A stretch of 64,000 nt of DNA from Streptacidiphilus carbonis (lineage in GTDB: Bacteria > Actinomycetota > Actinomycetes > Streptomycetales > Streptomycetaceae), in assembly GCF_000787775.1 (NCBI RefSeq), contig NZ_BBPM01000003.1:91189-155188 (forward strand), written 5' to 3'. Under the pieces are notes generated by a model. It was not told where the DNA came from. It saw only the letters and a program-made list of their open reading frames with translations, and ran no database searches. This document shows positions 35,659 to 45,234 of the stretch, in pieces. The translations under genes were made by a program, and so were the position numbers. The stretch's first letter is position 1. Each line of letters starts with the position of its first letter.

Positions 35659-36544
35659 GGCCGTACTCCTCCTCGGCCTTCCAGAAGAAGACGTACCCCC
35701 CGATCCCGACCACCAGCGACCAGGCCAGCGACGACAGCCAGACGTGGTGCGGCAGGCTGGTCGAGGACACCGAGTCCATCAGCGCGTAGCGCATCAGGTT
35801 GTTGAAGATCAGCGCGGGATTGGCGTTGAGAATCGCGGCGATCCAGCCCGGGGCGTGCGCGGTGAAGGTGGTGACGCTCCAGAAGACTCCGGAGGTGTAC
35901 ATCCAGGTGCGCATCAGGAAGGGCATCAGCTGGGCCATGTCCGTGGTCTTGGCGCCGATCCGGGCCATGAACATCGCCAGTCCGGCGTTGAACACCGACT
36001 GCAGGAACAGGATCGGCAGGATCAGCAGCCAGCGCAGGGTGAACGGCTCGCCGGTGGCCAGCACGATCACACCGAGGACGCCCATCGAGAACAGCAGCTC
36101 CTGCAGCTGGATCACGGTGAAGGCGATCGGCAGACAGGCCCGCGGGAAGTGCAGCGCCCGGATCAGTCCCAGGTTGTCGGCGATCGAACGGGTGCCCGAA
36201 AGGACCGCTGACTGGGTGAACTGGAACACGAACACGCCGGTGCACAGGTACGCGATGAAGTTCGGGATGCCGCGGTTGGTCCCCAGCAGCAGGCCGAAGA
36301 TCAGGTAGTACACGGCGGCGTTCAGCAGCGGCGTCGCCACCTGCCAGATCTGCCCCAGCCGCGCCGCCGTGTACGCCGCCGTCAGCCTGGCGGTGGCGAA
36401 GGCCACGATGAAGTGGCGCCGGGACCACAGCTGCCGGGTGTATTCGATGAGCGGGGGCCGCCGGCCGCTGACGGCCAGTCCGTAGCGCTCTGCCAGTGCG
36501 GCGCTGCTCAGCGCGGTGTCCTCGCGGACGTCGTACTCAGTCAC
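35651..36544 (-). CDS. ABC-2 permease, TagG/Wzm-like
   Basis: This 297-residue, six-helix ABC-2 membrane subunit exports a lipid-linked glycopolymer or glycoconjugate. Signatures include YTRQLWSRRHFIVAFATARL at the cytoplasmic start, LGQIWQVATPLLNAAVYYL, ALHFPRACLPIAFTVIQL and a final helix ending FFWKAEEEYGRG. GTG 36544 starts with MTEYDV. A 216-nt gap without a gene separates it from the upstream glycosyltransferase. Confidence 0.9.
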   Translation of the reverse strand: MTEYDVREDTALSSAALAERYGLAVSGRRPPLIEYTRQLWSRRHFIVAFATARLTAAYTAARLGQIWQVATPLLNAAVYYLIFGLLLGTNRGIPNFIAYLCTGVFVFQFTQSAVLSGTRSIADNLGLIRALHFPRACLPIAFTVIQLQELLFSMGVLGVIVLATGEPFTLRWLLILPILFLQSVFNAGLAMFMARIGAKTTDMAQLMPFLMRTWMYTSGVFWSVTTFTAHAPGWIAAILNANPALIFNNLMRYALMDSVSSTSLPHHVWLSSLAWSLVVGIGGYVFFWKAEEEYGRG

Positions 36545-36760
36545 ACCCCGACATTCTCATGCGCCCGGGGGCTCGGCAGCACATAAGCAGCAACCGACAC
36601 CAAATGGCGCAGTTCCCGCCATCGTACGTTCACCGGGGCTTCCCGAGCAGCCGTCCCACAGGCCTCAGAGGCCCCGTCGGACGCATCCGTCGCACCTGTC
36701 GGTCCGGCAGGTCCCCCGTCGGCCCGCCCCCACGTCACACCCGTCACCCTGGTCGCACCG

Positions 36761-37654
36761 TCAGATGACGGGGGGCCGCCCCAGCCTGGTCATCCGCCAG
36801 ACCGTGCGCCAGCGGATCGGCCGGCGCGGACCGCAGGGGGTGCGCCAGCCCTCGGCGAAGCCGGCGAACCAGGCCCTGAGCGCCGGCCCCGAGGGGCGCC
36901 GGGCCAGCGTGAGCAGCAGCCAGACCCCGGTGTACACCGGCACCAGCAGCGCGGGCAGGTTGCGCCGCGCCAGCCAGACCCGGTTCCGAGCGATGTTGTG
37001 GTTGTAGACGGCGTGCCTGCTGGGCGGGGTCTTCGGGTGGTGCAGCAGGATGTCGGCCCGGTACTCGATGTCCCAGCCCGCGTCCAGCGCGCGCCAGGCC
37101 AGGTCGGTCTCCTCGTGCCCGTAGAAGAACTCGCCGGGCAGCTGGCCCGAGGTCGCGAACACCTCGCTGCGGACCGCGCTGGCGCCGCCGAGGAAGGTGG
37201 TGACCTTGGAGGACTGCATCGGGTCGGCGGCGCGCAGCCGGGGCACGTGCCGACGCTGGGTCTCCCCGCTCTCCGGGTCGGCGATCCGGAAGCTGACGAT
37301 GCCCAGCCGGGGCTCTGCGGTGAAGGCGGCGCGGATCCGCTCGGCGTCCCCGTCCTGCGGCAGCAGCCCGTCGTCGTCGAGGAAGAGCACCACGTCGACG
37401 TCGGAGCCGTTGTGGCCGAAGGCCTCGATGCCGACATTGCGCCCGCCGGGGATCCCGAGGTTCTCCGCGGTCTCCACGCCGCGGACGCCTTCCGGCAGTT
37501 CGGGCAGGTCGGCGAGCGGGACCCCGTTGGCGACGACCACGGTCTGCACGGCGGGGCCGCGCTGGGCGGCGACCGAGTCCAGCAGCGCCTTGAGCTCGAC
37601 CGGGCGGGTGCCCTGGGTGAGGACGACGGCGCCCAACCGCAGCGGGGCGCTCAC
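36761..37654 (-). CDS. Family 2 glycosyltransferase
   Basis: This 297-residue GT-A enzyme has the donor motif VVLFLDDDG (DxD) and PGGRNVG upstream, plus the acceptor-side EEFFYGHEETDLAWRAL-type ED motif (FYGHEETDLAWR). The C-terminal part carries a membrane-associated stretch (LLVPVYTGVWLLLTLARR). It transfers a sugar, possibly to the lipid-linked product of the neighbouring genes. GTG 37654 overlaps the CDP-alcohol transferase stop. Confidence 0.88.
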   Translation of the reverse strand: MSAPLRLGAVVLTQGTRPVELKALLDSVAAQRGPAVQTVVVANGVPLADLPELPEGVRGVETAENLGIPGGRNVGIEAFGHNGSDVDVVLFLDDDGLLPQDGDAERIRAAFTAEPRLGIVSFRIADPESGETQRRHVPRLRAADPMQSSKVTTFLGGASAVRSEVFATSGQLPGEFFYGHEETDLAWRALDAGWDIEYRADILLHHPKTPPSRHAVYNHNIARNRVWLARRNLPALLVPVYTGVWLLLTLARRPSGPALRAWFAGFAEGWRTPCGPRRPIRWRTVWRMTRLGRPPVI

Positions 37655-38484
37655 TTCAGCCTGCTCGACAGCACGATGCTGACCAGGTGCAGAACGGTCT
37701 GGAGCATCGCGATCCCGGCCAGGACCGCGACCGCGAGGCGGGTGAAGAACAGGTCCCCCTGGGCGAAGTCGGCGATCCCGGCGGCCAGCAGCACCAGCGA
37801 GGCCTCGACGCCGCCGATCAGGCGGTGGAACTTCAGGGCGGCGACCAGCTTGCGGGCGGTGGCGACGCCGGCCGCGCGCGGCACGGCGGCGGAGTCCTTG
37901 ACCGCGGTCAGGCCGCGGCGGATCCGGGCGACGTCCACCAGGTCGGTCTCGGCCTTGATCATGATCGCGCCGAGCGCGGCCAGGGTGCCGAGGAAGGCCC
38001 ACATCCAGTTGACCGCGCCGACGTGCTTGAACAGGTCGGCGGCCCGCAGTCCGGCGCCGGTCAGCAGCGCGGCCTCGGACATGTAGTGGCCGACCCGGTC
38101 CAGGTAGACGCCGGTGGTCGAGGTCTGCCTGCGCCAGCGGGCCAGCTCGCCGTCGACGCAGTCCAGGCACAGGTAGGCCTGGATCAGCAGCGCGGCGAGG
38201 ACCGCCCCGGTCAGGCCGGGGACCAGCAGCGCGGCGCCGCCGAGGATGCCGGTGAGCATCATCAGCCAGGTCAGCTGGTTGGGGCTGACCGGCGCATTGA
38301 CCAGGTGCCGGGTGATCCTGGAGGAGATCTTGCGCATGTAGAGGCGGCCGGCCCAGTGCTCGTCGGAGCGGCGCTGGAGCATCCCCTCGGGGTGGGCGAC
38401 GGCGCGGAACTCCGCCAGGGTCGGCTTGCCGCCCTTGCCGTCGTGCTCGCCGTGGTTACGCGGAGGTGCTGACGTGTTTGACAT
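37651..38484 (-). CDS. CDP-alcohol phosphatidyltransferase family membrane enzyme
   Basis: This 277-residue integral membrane enzyme would transfer a phospho-alcohol from a CDP-alcohol. The motif D-xx-DG-xx-AR-x8-G-xxx-D-xxx-[D] is present as DCVDGELARWRRQT...GVYLDRVGH. The last catalytic Asp is replaced by His, an unusual feature to check. Six hydrophobic helices follow. It lies between the dehydrogenase and glycosyltransferase genes and overlaps both. Confidence 0.88.
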   Translation of the reverse strand: MSNTSAPPRNHGEHDGKGGKPTLAEFRAVAHPEGMLQRRSDEHWAGRLYMRKISSRITRHLVNAPVSPNQLTWLMMLTGILGGAALLVPGLTGAVLAALLIQAYLCLDCVDGELARWRRQTSTTGVYLDRVGHYMSEAALLTGAGLRAADLFKHVGAVNWMWAFLGTLAALGAIMIKAETDLVDVARIRRGLTAVKDSAAVPRAAGVATARKLVAALKFHRLIGGVEASLVLLAAGIADFAQGDLFFTRLAVAVLAGIAMLQTVLHLVSIVLSSRLK

Positions 38485-39523
38485 AGTCGGTGTACGCGTC
38501 CCGGATGGCAGTGGGGTCGAGGTCGAGGTGCTCCAGGATGGTGAAACGTCCTGGGCGCGTCTGCGGAGCGTAGTGCACCGCGGCGATGAACTCCTCGTCG
38601 GTGAAGCCGATCTGGTCGGCCGTCACCGGCAGGCTGTGGCGCGCCAGCACGGCCGCCATCTGCGCGCAGAGGTCCAGGTCGCCGCGCAGGTAGGTGGCGA
38701 AGGCGCCGCCGAGGCCGACCTGCTCGCCGTGCTGGGCGGAGCGGGTCGGGTACAGGATGTCCAGGGCGTGGCTGATCTCGTGGCAGCCGCCGCTGGCCGG
38801 ACGGCTGCTGCCGGCCACGTTCATGGAGATGCCGGTGAGCACCAGCGCCTCGGCGAGCGCGCCGAGGAAGTCGTCGTCGCCGAGGCAGCCCGGGTGGCGC
38901 AGCATCATGTTGCCCGAGGTCCGGGACATCGCCGCGGCGAGGCCGTCCACGGCCTCGCCGGTCTCCCGGTAGGACAGCTCCCAGTCGGCGATGCAGGAGA
39001 TGTTGGAGACCGCCTCGCCGATCCCGGCGGCCACGAAGCGCGGCGGGGCCTGCCGGATCACGTCCAGGTCCACGATGATGCCGATCGGGCTGGGCACCCC
39101 GTAGGAGCCCCGGCCCGCGTCGTTGTCCAGGGTGGAGACCGGGGAGCAGATTCCGTCGTGGGCCAGGTTGGTCGCCACGGCGACCATCGGCAGGCCGACC
39201 CGGGCGGCTGCGTACTTCGCCGCGTCGATGATCTTGCCGCCGCCGAGGCCGACCACGGCCTCGTAGTGGCCCGAGCGCATCTGGTCGGCCAGCCGCACGG
39301 CCGAGTCCAGGGTGCCGCCGGCCACCGGGAACCACTCGGCGCCGGGCAGCTGGTGTGCCAGCCGCTCGCGCAGCGCCGCGCCCGAGCCGCCGCTGACGGT
39401 GACCGCGAGCCGGCCGGAGGCCGAGATGCGCTGGTCGGCGAGGATCGAGCCGAGGTCGTTCAGGGCCCCGGCCCTGATGTCGACGACCAGCGGGGAGGGA
39501 ACCAGTCGGGTCAGTACCGGCAC
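38456..39523 (-). CDS. Glycerol-1-phosphate dehydrogenase-like (AraM-type) oxidoreductase
   Basis: This 355-residue enzyme of the iron-type dehydrogenase superfamily is closest by motif to NAD(P)-dependent sn-glycerol-1-phosphate dehydrogenases: VVGLGGGKIIDAAKYAA, metal ligands in ATNLAHDGICSP (Asp), GGCHEISHALD (His) and QHGEQVGLG (His). Such enzymes reduce DHAP to G1P. In bacteria G1P feeds unusual lipids. GTG 39523 with GGAGA upstream; it overlaps the nucleotidyltransferase by 13 nt and the CDP-alcohol transferase by 29 nt. Confidence 0.85.
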   Translation of the reverse strand: MPVLTRLVPSPLVVDIRAGALNDLGSILADQRISASGRLAVTVSGGSGAALRERLAHQLPGAEWFPVAGGTLDSAVRLADQMRSGHYEAVVGLGGGKIIDAAKYAAARVGLPMVAVATNLAHDGICSPVSTLDNDAGRGSYGVPSPIGIIVDLDVIRQAPPRFVAAGIGEAVSNISCIADWELSYRETGEAVDGLAAAMSRTSGNMMLRHPGCLGDDDFLGALAEALVLTGISMNVAGSSRPASGGCHEISHALDILYPTRSAQHGEQVGLGGAFATYLRGDLDLCAQMAAVLARHSLPVTADQIGFTDEEFIAAVHYAPQTRPGRFTILEHLDLDPTAIRDAYTDYVKHVSTSA

Positions 39524-40266
39524 GCGATCTCCCGTCCCTTGGCCAGGTCGTCGTGGTTGTCGATCTCGACCCAGGACACCTCGCCGATGGGCTGCACGTC
39601 GACCCGCTGCCCGCGGTCCACCATCTCCTGGTAGCCGTCCTCGTAGTACAGCTGCGGGTCCCGCTCGAAGGTGGCCTGCAGCGCCGAGGCCAGGTCGTCG
39701 GCGGCGTGCGGGTTGATCACGGTGAGGCCGATGTACTCGCCGGTGGCGTCGGCCGGCTCCATCAGCTTGGTGATCCGGCGCACCCCGGTGGCCGGGTCGA
39801 CGACGACCTTCATCTCCTCGTCGGCCAGCTTCTTCACGGTGTCCAGCGCCAGCAGGACGCCGGGCGCGGTACCGGCGGCCGTCAGCCGCTCATTGGCGTC
39901 CAGCATGGTCCGCTGCACCGAGGCCGGGTGCACGGTGTCCCCGTTGGCCAGCAGCAGGCCCTCGCGGAACAGCTCGCGGGCGCACCACAGCGAGTAGGCG
40001 TTGTTCCACTCCTCGGCCTTGTCGTTGTCGACCAGGGTGAGGGTCAGGCCGTACTTCTGCTCCAGGGCGGCCTTGCGCTCGTACACGGCCTCGGCCTTGT
40101 AGCCGACCACGATGGCCACGTCCTTGATACCGACCTCGGCGAAGTTGCCCAGGGTCAGGTCGAGGATGGTCCGCTCGCCGTCCACCGGCACCAGGGCCTT
40201 GGGAAGGGTGTCGGTGTACGGGCGCAGACGGCGTCCGGCGCCTGCGGCCAGAACGAGGCCGATCAT
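39511..40266 (-). CDS. Sugar/polyol-phosphate nucleotidyltransferase (cytidylyltransferase-like)
   Basis: This 251-residue NTP transferase has AAGAGRRLRPYT, LPKALVPV (Lys), the metal/nucleotide motif LLANGDTVHP and a C-terminal VEIDNHDDLAKG. It resembles CTP:phosphocholine or inositol-phosphate cytidylyltransferases rather than six-sugar pyrophosphorylases. It would make the CDP-alcohol used by the transferase at 37651, plausibly CDP-glycerol from G1P. ATG 40266 has GGAG upstream; it is the first gene of the operon. Confidence 0.85.
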   Translation of the reverse strand: MIGLVLAAGAGRRLRPYTDTLPKALVPVDGERTILDLTLGNFAEVGIKDVAIVVGYKAEAVYERKAALEQKYGLTLTLVDNDKAEEWNNAYSLWCARELFREGLLLANGDTVHPASVQRTMLDANERLTAAGTAPGVLLALDTVKKLADEEMKVVVDPATGVRRITKLMEPADATGEYIGLTVINPHAADDLASALQATFERDPQLYYEDGYQEMVDRGQRVDVQPIGEVSWVEIDNHDDLAKGREIACRY

Positions 40267-40508
40267 GGTGTCTCCGGTCCTAGATGATGTACGGGAGCCC
40301 GCCTGGAGGTGGACGTGCCGTTGCGATCGTAGGCGCTTCGGGGGATCCGGCCACAAACAGGGGGCGACGATCATCATCCCGGACGGCGGCACCGGGCTAC
40401 AACCTTGGGGTATGTCGGGGACCTCGCCCGGCCGGTACGGCAGACTGTTCCGAAGCAATGGGCACGCCTGCCACGCCTGCCGCTCGACCCACGCCGAAAG
40501 GTCCTGCA

Positions 40509-41081
40509 TTGTCGACCACTGAACCGACCACCCTGACCGCGACCGAGATCCTGCTGGAACTGGTCGACGAGCAGGGACGGACCATCGGGACAGCGGAGAA
40601 GCTCGCCGCCCACCAGGCCCCCGGGCAGCTGCACCGGGCCTTCTCCGTATTCCTGTTCGACACCGAGGGCCGGATGCTGCTCCAGCAGCGGGCCCTGGCG
40701 AAGTACCACTCGCCCGGTGTCTGGTCGAACACCTGCTGCGGGCACCCCTACCCCGGCGAGACCCCGTTCGCGGCCGCCGCGAGGCGCACCGCGGAGGAGC
40801 TCGGAGCGGCGCCGGTACGGCTGCAGCAGGCGGGCACGGTGACCTACAACCACCCGGACCGCACCACCGGGCTGGTCGAGAAGGAGTACAACCACCTCTT
40901 CGTCGGCATCTCCGCCCCCGAGCAGCGGCCGGACCCCGACGAGGTCGCGGCTGTGCGCCTGGTCACCCCGACGGAGCTGGCGGCCCTGCGGGCCGAGAAG
41001 CCCTTCTCGGTCTGGTTCGGCACCGTCCTGGACGCGGCCCTCCCGGCCGTCCGCGAGCTCCTGCCGGGGGCGGGCTGGTAG
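40509..41081 (+). CDS. idi: Isopentenyl-diphosphate delta-isomerase type I
   Basis: This Nudix-fold enzyme converts IPP to DMAPP for isoprenoid synthesis. The catalytic Cys is in WSNTCCGHPYPGE and the catalytic Glu in EKEYNHLFVG; the Nudix-like RRTAEELG helix is intact. TTG 40509 (AAAGG 7 nt upstream) gives 190 residues, close to Streptomyces homologues. An in-frame ATG at 40458 lacks a ribosome site but cannot be excluded. It is divergent from the nucleotidyltransferase operon. Confidence 0.92.
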   Translation: MSTTEPTTLTATEILLELVDEQGRTIGTAEKLAAHQAPGQLHRAFSVFLFDTEGRMLLQQRALAKYHSPGVWSNTCCGHPYPGETPFAAAARRTAEELGAAPVRLQQAGTVTYNHPDRTTGLVEKEYNHLFVGISAPEQRPDPDEVAAVRLVTPTELAALRAEKPFSVWFGTVLDAALPAVRELLPGAGW

Positions 41082-41117
41082 CGGGTCTACGCAGTTCTTC
41101 GACTGCGGACCGTAAAC

Positions 41118-41217
41118 GGCTGGGCGCGCAGTTCCCCGCGCCCCTGAGGTGTTGCCACTGACCCACCGCGGGAAAGAGGCTCCTATCCAGGGGCGCGGGG
41201 CACTGCGCGCCCAGCCC
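41118..41217. repeat. Inverted repeat element at the idi/GH35 convergence
   Basis: Two about 30-bp arms (41118-41147 and 41187-41217) are inverted with two or three mismatches. Each contains GCGCAGTTCCCCGCGCCCCT or its complement, a sequence I recall as widely dispersed between Streptomyces genes. The pair can fold into a long hairpin with a 39-nt loop and probably acts as a bidirectional terminator. A related element is at 52483-52572. Confidence 0.8.
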
Positions 41218-41237
41218 GGCAGACGCCGCAGCCGAAC

Positions 41238-43337
41238 TCAGTGGGTCAGCACCCGCAGGCTCCCGCCGACCCGGGCGAGATCGGCCGGCACCTGCCCCAG
41301 CACCTTCTCGCCGTCCACCGCGACCATCGGGACGACCGCCGAGCCGAGGAACGAGTTCAGCCCCGTGAGCAGGAAGTCGCCGAGCTCCCCCGACACGATC
41401 CGAAGGATCCCCGCGCCGCCCTTCGCGCCCTGGACGGTCACCTCCGCGCTGCGGCCCGCGCCCAGCGGCAGGTGGACCGTGACCGGGCCCTCGTTGTCGC
41501 TCTGGATGAGCACGGTGAGGTATCCGGTGTCCTCCGACCCGGCTACGGTCCGCCAGTAGGCGTCGGCGTTGCCGGTGACCACCTGCGGCCCGTCGAGCAG
41601 CGGACCGTCCGTCGGGCCCGCGCCGGTCCCGGCCAGTGCCTCCGCCAGCACCGTGCACGGCCGCAGCAGCTCGTCCAGTCGCGGAACCTCCCCGCCCAGC
41701 AGGTCCACCCGGTGCCCTGCCGCCATATGTCCGGTCAGCAGCTCCTGCACCCGGCGGTGCATGAACGCGCCGCCGTGCAGCACCAGGTGCGGGTGGTCCG
41801 CCAGCGCCTCGGCGGTGACGGACTCCAGGTCCACGATCCGGTAGTCCTGGCCCTCGGTGCGCATCCGCTCGTGGAAGGCCCGCAGCGCCCGCCCGCAGGC
41901 GGCCCCGCCGACCGGCTCGGCCGACCGGTCCGAGGGCGTCCAGGCGGACACCGCAGCGTACGGCGCGTACAGCGCCCAGGTCGGGCCGGCCACCTGACGC
42001 GCCGCCAGGAACTCCGCGCCGTGGACCTCGAAGAAGTCCGCGAGCATCCGGACCGTGCCGGCCTTGTCGGTCGGGCGGCCCTGGGCGTCGATCGGCGGGC
42101 AGTCCGGGTAGGGCGGAGTGTGCATGACGTCCATGTCCGCGCCCCAGCCCGAGGTGGCCACGCCGGTGTAGACGTTGATCCCGGTGGCGCCGGCCGCCAG
42201 CGCCAGCAGGCTCTGGTGGAAGCTGGTCGCACCGGCCGCGTACGCGCGGTCGTAGAGCTCCGAGAAGCCCCAGTTCTCCTCCAGGTTGGGCCCCGGGGCG
42301 CGCTTGGCGGCCAGTACGTAGCGGGCGTGCGAGTCGTGGTCGGTGGAGACCACGCCCATCCAGTTGGTGAAGCCGTAGTGGATGCCGTTCCAGCGCTCCG
42401 GGCGGACCCGGGAGAGCCAGCCGTCGAAGGAGTGGTCGTGCTCGGCCGGCGGGTTGAGGTTGACCAGCACCGGAACGCCCGGGGCCAGCGCCTCGGTCCA
42501 GCCGTGGTACGCCTCGGCCAGCAGGTCGGCGTGGTAGCGGCCCCAGTCGGCGCGGGCCAGCTGCTCCTGCACCGTGGACGCGTTGCGGCGCTCGCGCGGC
42601 GGCTCGACCTCGGCCCAGTCGCCGTAGCCGGTGCCGTGCGCCTGGTTGTACGCGTCCAGGCTGCCGTAGTACCCGCTCAGCCCGCTGCGGAAGAAGGCCA
42701 GGCCGGACGCGCTGTAGTCGTAGGACCAGAGCGGCAGGGCGCCGTCGGTGAACAGGCCCTCGTTGGCTATCTGCACCATCACCACCGGGCCGTCGGGGGC
42801 GATCGTGGCCTGCAGCACCTCCTTGCCGACGGCCCGCATCCAGTCGCCCACCCGGGCGGTGAAGTGCCCGCCCAGCGGGGCCGGCAGCGGCCAGCGCTCG
42901 ACCCTGCCGTCCGGGCCCAGCCGCGACCCCGGCCACAGGTTGGGGTTGCCCTCGGCGTCGAGGATGGGCTCGACCTCGGGGTTGTGCGCCGGGCAGATCC
43001 AGTCCGGCAGGCCGCCGTAGTTGGTCTCGGCGTGGATGAACGGGCCCGGCTTGGCGATCACGCTCAGGCCCAGCTCGGAGCAGATCCGCAGATAGCCGAG
43101 CAGGTCCCGGTCCGGGCGGGTGGCGCCGGTGAAGTCCGGCAGCACGTCCGGCTCGGGCTGGTGGTGCCGCCAGGGGATGTAGCTGGTGACGACCCGGATG
43201 CCGGTCTCGTCACGAAGGCTCCGCAGCCGCTCCCGCCACACCGACGGGTTGTCCCGGTAGTACGGATAGTCGGCAGTGGCGAGCAGGCCGGGGGCGCCGT
43301 CGGTGTGGAGCACGCCGTCACGGAGCTCGATGCGCAC
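41238..43337 (-). CDS. GH35-like beta-galactosidase family enzyme
   Basis: This 699-residue cytoplasmic enzyme has no signal peptide. GH35 landmarks are PWRHHQPEPD, KPGPFIHAETNYGGLPDW and the acid/base segment VVMVQIANEG. The nucleophile region is less typical (NLEENWGFSE). Activity on beta-galactosides or another beta-linked oligosaccharide is likely, but the divergence from standard GH35 leaves specificity open. GTG 43337 follows GAGG. It is 68 nt downstream of the GH1 gene in the same direction, so probably co-transcribed from the LacI-controlled promoter. Confidence 0.82.
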   Translation of the reverse strand: MRIELRDGVLHTDGAPGLLATADYPYYRDNPSVWRERLRSLRDETGIRVVTSYIPWRHHQPEPDVLPDFTGATRPDRDLLGYLRICSELGLSVIAKPGPFIHAETNYGGLPDWICPAHNPEVEPILDAEGNPNLWPGSRLGPDGRVERWPLPAPLGGHFTARVGDWMRAVGKEVLQATIAPDGPVVMVQIANEGLFTDGALPLWSYDYSASGLAFFRSGLSGYYGSLDAYNQAHGTGYGDWAEVEPPRERRNASTVQEQLARADWGRYHADLLAEAYHGWTEALAPGVPVLVNLNPPAEHDHSFDGWLSRVRPERWNGIHYGFTNWMGVVSTDHDSHARYVLAAKRAPGPNLEENWGFSELYDRAYAAGATSFHQSLLALAAGATGINVYTGVATSGWGADMDVMHTPPYPDCPPIDAQGRPTDKAGTVRMLADFFEVHGAEFLAARQVAGPTWALYAPYAAVSAWTPSDRSAEPVGGAACGRALRAFHERMRTEGQDYRIVDLESVTAEALADHPHLVLHGGAFMHRRVQELLTGHMAAGHRVDLLGGEVPRLDELLRPCTVLAEALAGTGAGPTDGPLLDGPQVVTGNADAYWRTVAGSEDTGYLTVLIQSDNEGPVTVHLPLGAGRSAEVTVQGAKGGAGILRIVSGELGDFLLTGLNSFLGSAVVPMVAVDGEKVLGQVPADLARVGGSLRVLTH

Positions 43338-43405
43338 AGGGGATCCTCTCAGGGGCGGGGATGCGGGGATGGATCGGTTGCGGCAGCACGAAGGCTGAGG
43401 CGGCG

Positions 43406-44872
<1,467 letters not shown>

Positions 44873-44919
44873 GGTTCTCCAAGTCGGGGCGTGGTGGGTT
44901 ACTGCAGCACAGCGAACGG

Positions 44920-44931
44920 GAGAGCGCTCTC
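44920..44931. promoter_or_regulatory. LacI-family operator, bgl side
   Basis: GAGAGCGCTCTC, a perfect 12-bp palindrome, shares its central GAGCGCTC with the CebR box but has different flanks. It lies just after the predicted GH1 promoter. Confidence 0.82.
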
Positions 44932-45090
44932 TCGCACATGGGGAGTGTTGCGCCCGTCCTCCCCGACCGTCAAGAGCCCTATTGGAAGGCGTGCTTGTCT
45001 CCGAGAGGTGAAGCCAGGTCACATCCCTGCAACACCGCTGGCTTCGAGTCTTGACAGCAATCGCAGCCGGGGCCAAGCTCCGAGCAAGCG

Positions 45091-45102
45091 GAGAGCGCTC
45101 TC
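45091..45102. promoter_or_regulatory. LacI-family operator, lacI side
   Basis: This is an identical GAGAGCGCTCTC copy, 171 bp centre to centre from the first, just after the predicted lacI promoter. Paired sites at this distance could support DNA looping. Confidence 0.82.
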
Positions 45103-45183
45103 TCTGCTCGGTCGGCGAGTTAACTCTTTGTTGCCGGAACGTGATTGACGTGACGCAGATTACCCTGCTTGACTCCCCGACGA

Positions 45184-45203
45184 AACCGGTTACGGAACCG
45201 GTT
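45184..45203. promoter_or_regulatory. Tandem AACCGGTT boxes upstream of lacI
   Basis: AACCGGTT occurs twice with 12-bp periodicity (45184-45191 and 45196-45203), the second within the palindrome GGAACCGGTTCC. The central CG with AA/TT flanks fits a LacI-type half-site pattern. The boxes are 31 nt before the lacI start. Confidence 0.5.
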
Positions 45204-45234
45204 CCCCACCGATCAATGACGAACGGAGGCGGAC

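Larger units (their letters stand above)
44873..45234. promoter_or_regulatory. 362-nt divergent control region of bgl and lacI
   Basis: No gene is supported here. For the GH1 side, TTGACG (44968-44973, minus strand) and AACACT (44944-44949) are 18 nt apart, with an operator just downstream. For the lacI side, TTGACA (45051-45056) and CAAGCT (45074-45079) are 17 nt apart, again with an operator 11 nt downstream. A GAGTTAACTC palindrome is at 45117-45126. Confidence 0.7.

Noticed and set aside
36541-36747. 68-codon minus-strand frame between the GT2 and TagG-like genes, overlapping the permease start by GTGA
   Set aside because: Third positions have only moderate GC (roughly 60-65% by eye), unlike real genes here, and it has no good ribosome site or recognisable family.
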